From assembly GCA_017553325.1 (NCBI GenBank), contig JAFZMH010000008.1, positions 244,964 through 308,963 of the forward strand: a stretch of DNA of 64,000 nt, read 5' to 3'. This document shows, piece after piece, positions 59,019-64,000 of the stretch. The notes below the pieces were generated by a model. It made no database searches. It saw nothing but the letters and a program-made list of their open reading frames with translations, and was not told the DNA's origin. This DNA comes from Clostridia bacterium. Lineage in GTDB: Bacteria; Bacillota; Clostridia; Christensenellales; CAG-917. A program made the translations under genes and the position numbers. Each line of letters begins with the position of its first letter. Within the stretch, counting starts at the first letter, position 1.

Positions 59019-60240
59019 AGAGAAAAGTGAAAATCTTCTCGTCGACGTCGTTGACGCAAGGAATTCAAAGCGCAGGACGGAAAAACAGCCAAGGGTTTCA
59101 AAAAAACGAAAACACCCGAATAGATTTCGGGTTTTTGCAAGTAAATTCGGCAAAACCGTCATAAAAATCAACTCTAAAAACGCACGTAGAGTCCTTGCGG
59201 AAATTTCAAAGACCGCAAAGGTCGACATGCTTGAAAACGATGAAAAAGCCGTCGTCGTGGCGGTGAAATCAAAACATTTGAGCGAAGTTATTGCAATATT
59301 AGACAATTTATGTTATGATTATAAAATAATTAAGATAATGGGCGTAGTGCCGACGTTTTTCGCTCTTGCCGAAAGATTGGGCATAGTCGTCGGGCTTGCG
59401 GTAGTTGTCGCAATTTCAGTCGTGTGTACGAGTTTTATCACGCGCGTGAGTGTGGACGGCGTACGCGACGCGGCGCTCAAACTCGAAATCTCCGCGCTCC
59501 TTGAAGAAAGCGGAGCAAGACGCGGCGGAAAGGTCTCGAACGTCGACGAAGGAAGCCTTGAAAAGGCTTTGCTGTCATTAAACGGAGTGGCGTTTGCTTC
59601 CGTCAAAAAGAACGGCGGTCATATAAGCGTATACGTCAAGGAAGAACTTCCTTCCGCCGAGTTCGAGGAGATTTCCGGCTCGCAAGTCGTTGCAAAAAAG
59701 CGCGCTGTCGTCACCCGCGTCATAGTGGACGGCGGGACTGCTGTCGTCAAGTACGGCGACGTCGTAGGCACCGGCGACTTGCTTATAGACGGCTACACGG
59801 AGTACGGCGACCAAAGGATTGCCGTGCAGGCGAGCGGAGAAGTTTGGGGCAAGGTCTATTATCAAAAAAAGTTGTATTTTGCGGATACTACTCTCAAAAA
59901 GGAGTACGGCAGAAAGAAAACCGTGACGAAACTCTCCTTTTTCGGCATAGAGCCCAAAACGCCGAAGTGCGATTTTGAAAACTACGAACTTAGAGTAAAG
60001 ATTTCGCAAAACGGGTTCTTCGTCCCGTACAAGACGTACGTCTACGAGTTCTTTGAGATAACGGGCGTCGAGGAGACGAATTCGCTCACGGACGAGGAAA
60101 TGAAATTGAGCGCGTATTCACAGGTGCTCGAAGATATTGATACGGCAGTCAAGGTGCTGGACGTATACTACGAAATCGAAAATTCGGCAAACGGCAAATA
60201 CCTGACCGTTACCGTCGAAGCGGAGGAAAGAATAAGTTGA
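59002..60240 (+). CDS. yqfD: Sporulation protein YqfD
   Basis: There are 412 residues. GTG 59002 has AAAGGAG upstream. A basic, Lys/Arg-rich extension of about 45 residues comes first, then a small alpha/beta domain, one membrane helix (about residues 120-142), and a large extracytoplasmic beta region with TRVSVDGV and the conserved VVTRVIVDGGTAVVKYGDVVGTGDLL block. In Bacillus the gene is transcribed by sigma-E during sporulation. Its presence suggests spore-forming ancestry, but does not prove that this organism sporulates. phoH overlaps the stop by four bases. Confidence 0.92.
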   Translation: MSKSFKEKSENLLVDVVDARNSKRRTEKQPRVSKKRKHPNRFRVFASKFGKTVIKINSKNARRVLAEISKTAKVDMLENDEKAVVVAVKSKHLSEVIAILDNLCYDYKIIKIMGVVPTFFALAERLGIVVGLAVVVAISVVCTSFITRVSVDGVRDAALKLEISALLEESGARRGGKVSNVDEGSLEKALLSLNGVAFASVKKNGGHISVYVKEELPSAEFEEISGSQVVAKKRAVVTRVIVDGGTAVVKYGDVVGTGDLLIDGYTEYGDQRIAVQASGEVWGKVYYQKKLYFADTTLKKEYGRKKTVTKLSFFGIEPKTPKCDFENYELRVKISQNGFFVPYKTYVYEFFEITGVEETNSLTDEEMKLSAYSQVLEDIDTAVKVLDVYYEIENSANGKYLTVTVEAEERIS

Positions 60241-61190
60241 GAACAACAGTCGAAAAGAAGTTTGAAAACTACGAGGCATTGATGGACGTTTTCGGAGAAT
60301 TGGATTCCAACGTCGACAAAATCAAAGCGGAATTTTTCGTTGAGATTTTTGCATCCGGCAACAGCGTAAAGATAGTCGGGCAAGAAGAAGACGTCAAAAA
60401 GGTGCTTGAAGTGTTCAATGCGCTTGAAGTCCTTTCAAAAAAGGACACCGTAAAGCCTCAGCAGCTTTCCACCGTAATTGATTGCGTTAAGAGCGGAGAA
60501 AAGTTTGACGTTTCAGATTTGCTCAGCACCGTAGCCGTCACCGCTCGCGGGAAAATCGTGAGGGCAAAGACCTTCGGGCAGAAGAAATACGTCGACGCGA
60601 TAAAGAAAAACAACATAGTTTTCGGCGTCGGTCCCGCAGGTACGGGCAAGACGTATCTTGCCGTCGCGCTTGCGGTCTCCGCTATGAAAAATCACGAGGT
60701 TGACAGGATTATCCTCACTCGTCCGGCTGTCGAGGCAGGGGAGAAACTCGGCTTTTTGCCCGGCGACCTCAGCGAAAAGGTCGACCCGTATCTCCGTCCT
60801 CTCTTCGACGCACTACAAGAGATGATGGGTGAAGACAACTATTTAAGACATATCGAAAGCGGAAAGATTGAAATCGCCCCGCTCGCATATATGCGCGGGA
60901 GGACGCTCTCCAACAGTTTCATTATTCTCGACGAGGCGCAAAACACTACTAAGGAACAGATGAAGATGTTTTTGACGCGTATGGGCGACAACAGCAGAAT
61001 AGTAGTCACCGGCGACGTCACGCAGATTGACCTTCCGCACAACGTTGAGAGCGGCATGAAAAACGCCCTCGAAGTCCTCAAAGACGTAGACGGCATAAAG
61101 ATAGTCAATTTGACGGCAAAGGACGTCGTTCGTCATGAACTTGTCACGCGAATAATACACGCATACGAGGCATACGAAAGCCGCACATGA
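60237..61190 (+). CDS. phoH: PhoH family ATPase
   Basis: There are 317 residues. The start is TTG 60237 with GGAGG 10 bases upstream, overlapping the yqfD stop (TTGA). The P-loop is GPAGTGKTYLAVA, followed by ILTRPAVEAGEKLGFLPGD, the Walker B-like IILDEAQNTT, and GDVTQIDLP. PhoH proteins are RNA-associated ATPases, often fused or adjacent to ybeY, as here three genes downstream. The exact role is unknown. The usual order phoH-pgpH-ybeY is kept. Confidence 0.94.
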   Translation: MRTTVEKKFENYEALMDVFGELDSNVDKIKAEFFVEIFASGNSVKIVGQEEDVKKVLEVFNALEVLSKKDTVKPQQLSTVIDCVKSGEKFDVSDLLSTVAVTARGKIVRAKTFGQKKYVDAIKKNNIVFGVGPAGTGKTYLAVALAVSAMKNHEVDRIILTRPAVEAGEKLGFLPGDLSEKVDPYLRPLFDALQEMMGEDNYLRHIESGKIEIAPLAYMRGRTLSNSFIILDEAQNTTKEQMKMFLTRMGDNSRIVVTGDVTQIDLPHNVESGMKNALEVLKDVDGIKIVNLTAKDVVRHELVTRIIHAYEAYESRT

Positions 61191-61301
61191 TTGCGGCTGA
61201 CTTTGTCAAAACCCATTTGTTCGAGGGTCACGTACTACTTGTACGCTCATCTCTCACAAATCGGTTCTTCCTCGTCATCCGTCAATCCCGAGCGGTTTTG
61301 A
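61180..61301. repeat. Dispersed nested-palindrome repeat, copy D
   Basis: It starts at the 3' end of phoH. AGCCGCA (61180-61186) can pair with the TGCGGCT just after. Then TCAAAAC (61206-61212) pairs with GTTTTGA (61295-61301), ATTTGT (61215-61220) with ACAAAT (61256-61261), and GTAC with GTAC near 61232-61244. GGTCAC, GCTCATC and GAGCGGTTTTG are shared with the other copies. It separates phoH from pgpH. Confidence 0.6.
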
Positions 61302-61357
61302 TGGTACAATTATAAAATAAATTCAAGCCATCTATGGTTTGACAAAGGGAAATACAT

Positions 61358-62842
61358 ATGATTGATGATGTAAAAGATTTATCAAGAGTGGAAAAAGCGA
61401 AGCAACTTGCGAGAAAAGAGTTTACAAACTATCTCGGCAAGACTTTTATCGCAGTCATCGTTGCGTCGGTGGCAGTCACGGTCTTCGCGCTGTTTATCGT
61501 AAACAGATTTTTGAATGCGTTTACGGCTGAGCGCGCGCTGATTACGACGGGACTTTTCGTGTCGTCGCTCGTGATTTTCTTGCTTTTGCAAATCGGCGTG
61601 TACAAGTACACGAAGCAGAACGGTTCGAGCATACGCGACTTTTGGCTGACGACGATTATGACGATAATCACGTTTATCGCGACGATGGCGGCCTGCACGC
61701 TTCTAGACAACGTGTACGCTATGCCGATTGCAATCGCGACGCTCGTGCTCATCGAACTTATTGACAGAAGGACGGCAACACTTGCAACCGCCGTTCTCTG
61801 CGTGCTTATGATGGTGTTCTTCCTGTTCTCGGACGGGACGAAGGTTTTTGACATACCCGTCGTGTTGTCGGCAATCGTCTGCAACTGTATGTGCGCGGTG
61901 CTCATAAACTTTTTGGAGCACAAGCATTATTCGCGACTTAAATTCTTGATTGCGGCTATGCTTACGCCGCTTGCAATGCAACCGCTCGTCGTCACGCTCA
62001 CTTTGGCGCACAGCGATATTTCCATAACGATTTTGTGGAACGTCGTGTGGTGCTACGGCGCAAACGTTGCGGCAGCGCTCGTGTTTATGCCTCTCGTTGC
62101 AATATTCGAGGGTATGTTCAACATAGCGGACGATTTCAGACTCAACGAACTCTGCAATCTTTCAAACCCGCTCCTCAAGCGTCTTGCAAGCGAGGCCCCC
62201 GGCACTTTCAACCACTCGCTCGTCGTCGGCAACCTTGCCGAAGCTTGCGCCTCCGCGATAGGGGAGAACCCCAATATGGCGAGATGCGCGGCGTATTATC
62301 ACGACATCGGCAAACTCAAAGCGCCGATTTATTTCAGCGAAAACCAATCTTCCTACAACCCGCACGACGAACTCATTCCGGAAGTTTCCGTTTCAATGAT
62401 TACGTCGCACACGCTGTTCGGTGAAATTCTCGCAAAGCAGAACAGACTTCCAAAGGAAATCGTTGCGATTTGCCGCGAGCACCACGGCACTTCTCCCGTC
62501 GGCTATTTCTACAGAAAAGCGTTGACGCTCAAGGAAGAGGGCGACCTTGCGGTTGACAAATACACGTATGCGGGACCGAAACCGCAGACCAAGATTGCGG
62601 CGATAATTATGGTCGCGGACACAATCGAAGCGGCAATGCGCGCGTATATGCCGGACACGAGGGAGGAATACGAGGCGAGAATAAACAAACTCGTCGACGA
62701 AAAACTGGAACTGCGCCAATTTGACGAATGCCCGATTACGATGGGCGATATCGCCATCATCAAGCAGACGATAATCGAGGTTCTCCCGTCCATTCACCAC
62801 AGCCGTATTAACTACGATAAGAAGAGAAAATCTTCAAAATAA
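61358..62842 (+). CDS. pgpH: HD-domain membrane phosphodiesterase, PgpH-like but short
   Basis: Predicted to hydrolyse cyclic di-AMP on the cytosolic side. There are 494 residues against about 700-850 for PgpH proteins. About seven hydrophobic helices fill residues 28-245, and then comes an HDIG-type domain with His286 in FNHSLVVGNL, His315-Asp316 in YYHDIGKL, SHTLFGE and REHHGT. The large extracellular 7TMR-HDED domain that normally follows the first helix is absent; only a short segment is left. AAAGGG precedes the ATG. It sits in the usual phoH-pgpH-ybeY-era order. Confidence 0.9.
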   Translation: MIDDVKDLSRVEKAKQLARKEFTNYLGKTFIAVIVASVAVTVFALFIVNRFLNAFTAERALITTGLFVSSLVIFLLLQIGVYKYTKQNGSSIRDFWLTTIMTIITFIATMAACTLLDNVYAMPIAIATLVLIELIDRRTATLATAVLCVLMMVFFLFSDGTKVFDIPVVLSAIVCNCMCAVLINFLEHKHYSRLKFLIAAMLTPLAMQPLVVTLTLAHSDISITILWNVVWCYGANVAAALVFMPLVAIFEGMFNIADDFRLNELCNLSNPLLKRLASEAPGTFNHSLVVGNLAEACASAIGENPNMARCAAYYHDIGKLKAPIYFSENQSSYNPHDELIPEVSVSMITSHTLFGEILAKQNRLPKEIVAICREHHGTSPVGYFYRKALTLKEEGDLAVDKYTYAGPKPQTKIAAIIMVADTIEAAMRAYMPDTREEYEARINKLVDEKLELRQFDECPITMGDIAIIKQTIIEVLPSIHHSRINYDKKRKSSK

Positions 62843-62869
62843 GTTTAAGCCCTACCGCAAAAGAGGAGT

Positions 62870-63349
62870 ATGATAAGAATTTCAGGCGCGACTTTCCGCG
62901 AGAAAAACCTCATAAAAAAAGTCGAAAAGGCAACCTTTAAACATCTCGGTCAGCCCGACTTTTTCGTAATAGACATGACGATAGCGGATGAGGAGACGAT
63001 AAAGTCGCTCAACGCCTCCGCACGCGGGGTGGACAAGGTGACCGACGTGCTCAGTTTCCCTTGTTTTGAAAGACTTGAATTGCCGGTTTCAAAAGAAAAA
63101 TTTTCTTTTGACGACTACGACGGGAACAAGGTGCTTTTGGGTTCTGTCATGATTTGCAAAAAACGCGCGGAGGAACAGGCGCAAGAATACGGGCACTCGT
63201 TTGAGCGGGAACTCGGCTTTCTTGCCTGCCACGGATTTTTGCATATTCTCGGGTTCGACCACATAGAGCCGGAGGACGAGAAGATTATGTTTTTGCATCA
63301 AAAGGCGATTATGGACTCGGTGGGGCTCAAAAGACTTTCGCAAGAATAA
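62870..63349 (+). CDS. ybeY: Endoribonuclease YbeY
   Basis: A single-strand-specific RNase for rRNA maturation and ribosome quality control. The 159-residue protein has the zinc site H-x3-H-x5-H in CHGFLHILGFDH (His121, His125, His131). DKVTDVLSFP is the second conserved motif. The ATG is very close to AGAGGAG (about four bases). It lies between pgpH and era, as in many Firmicutes, without the dgkA and cdd genes that often intervene. Confidence 0.95.
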   Translation: MIRISGATFREKNLIKKVEKATFKHLGQPDFFVIDMTIADEETIKSLNASARGVDKVTDVLSFPCFERLELPVSKEKFSFDDYDGNKVLLGSVMICKKRAEEQAQEYGHSFERELGFLACHGFLHILGFDHIEPEDEKIMFLHQKAIMDSVGLKRLSQE

Positions 63350-63379
63350 AAACAACTGTGTTGTTTTGAAAGGATAAAT

Positions 63380-64000
63380 ATGTACGAAAATTTCAAAAGC
63401 GGTTTTATTTGCGTCGCAGGACTCGCCAATGCCGGCAAGTCAACTTTAACGAACGCGCTCGTCGGCGAGAAGGTGTCAATCGTATCTTGGCGTCCGCAGA
63501 CGACGAGAAATAAACTTCTCGGCATCATCAACAAAGACGATTACCAGATGGTGCTCATAGACACCCCCGGCATTCACAAGGCGAGAAATCATCTCGGCGA
63601 GTATATGATGCAAGCGGTGGAGAAAGGGCTCAAAGACGTCGACGGCGTGCTCTACGTCATAGACGGCGCGAAGGGGCTGCAAAAAGAGGACTACGAATTT
63701 TTTGAAAAGAACGCCAAGAGCGTCCCGATTATCGTTGCTCTCAACAAGGAAGACGCAATCACGAAAGAGACGGTTTTCGCCTCTCTTGAAAAACTCAGCG
63801 GCATAGAAGGACTTCAAGCGGTTGTTCCAATCTCCGCAAAGAGAGCGGAAAACCTTGAGCCGCTTTTGGACGAACTAGTCGCGGTTTTGCCGTACGGAAT
63901 GCCGATGTATCCTACGGATATGTTCACGGACAGCACTATGCGTTTTCAGGCGACGGAGATTATTCGTGAAAAAGCGCTCTATCTTCTCGACAAGGAAGTC
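63380..64000 (+). CDS. era: GTPase Era (partial, cut by window end)
   Basis: Ribosome assembly GTPase that binds 16S rRNA. 207 codons are visible, without a stop. G1 is GLANAGKST (Lys20), with Leu-Ala in place of the common Arg-Pro. The switch I region has WRPQTTR, G3 is DTPGIH, and G4 is NKED. The C-terminal KH domain is only beginning at the window edge. AAAGGAT precedes the ATG at a suitable distance. Confidence 0.95.
   Translation, partial: MYENFKSGFICVAGLANAGKSTLTNALVGEKVSIVSWRPQTTRNKLLGIINKDDYQMVLIDTPGIHKARNHLGEYMMQAVEKGLKDVDGVLYVIDGAKGLQKEDYEFFEKNAKSVPIIVALNKEDAITKETVFASLEKLSGIEGLQAVVPISAKRAENLEPLLDELVAVLPYGMPMYPTDMFTDSTMRFQATEIIREKALYLLDKEV

Overview
The window is a continuous stretch of a Bacillota chromosome, most likely an uncultured clostridial lineage. 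The signs are AGGAGG-type ribosome binding sites, frequent GTG and TTG starts, clostridial gene orders (trmK-nif3-zinc ribbon; infC-rpmI-rplT-spoU; yqfC-yqfD-phoH-pgpH-ybeY-era), an isc pair without iscR, PPDK, and the sporulation-family genes yqfC and yqfD. I saw no rRNA, tRNA, CRISPR array, phage or transposase.

Layout. 1-3175: the 3' end of an addA-like gene, then a pair of very acidic proteins sharing a C-terminal domain. 3222-8344: CorA, PPDK and a lipid kinase. 8394-15581: a polysaccharide locus with a phosphoglycosyl transferase, a Wzy/WaaL-type membrane protein, a Wzm/Wzt exporter, Glf and two glycosyltransferases. 15817-17916: a beta-helix carbohydrate-binding lipoprotein. 18110-23107: primase, sigma-70, TrmK, Nif3 and a zinc ribbon protein. 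23185-30273: LacZ, ThrS and a membrane metallophosphoesterase. 30395-33259: infC-rpmI-rplT behind an attenuator-like leader, then a SpoU methylase and YebC. 33476-35076: IscS and IscU. 35318-43507: small and hypothetical membrane proteins, an HtrA-like protease, DegV, an ApbE/NusG_II/Gx-transporter operon, and MurG. 43652-47945: an alpha/beta hydrolase, then a subtilase locus with tandem partial copies. 48422-58673: ParE, ParC, DUF1846, PepF, a lipoprotein and DnaB. 58767-64000: YqfC to Era, with Era cut by the window edge.

The most unusual region is 44761-47945. A subtilisin-like lipoprotein protease is preceded, on the same strand, by two tandem copies of only its signal peptide and propeptide. 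Both copies stop at the same point, just after the first catalytic motif, and the three copies are mosaics of one another. In that motif the catalytic Asp position holds Glu. The full-length gene is frameshifted before a Cys-rich tail. Other points worth a second look are two apparently leaderless genes with near-consensus promoters and identical spacing, a DnaB with an SSB-tip-like acidic tail, a short PgpH lacking the extracellular domain, four intergenic nested-palindrome repeats, and a ParC with Gly at the acidic position of the quinolone region.

All assignments come from reading the sequence and from knowledge of the families. No database search was run. Promoters and terminators were read by eye and are predictions.
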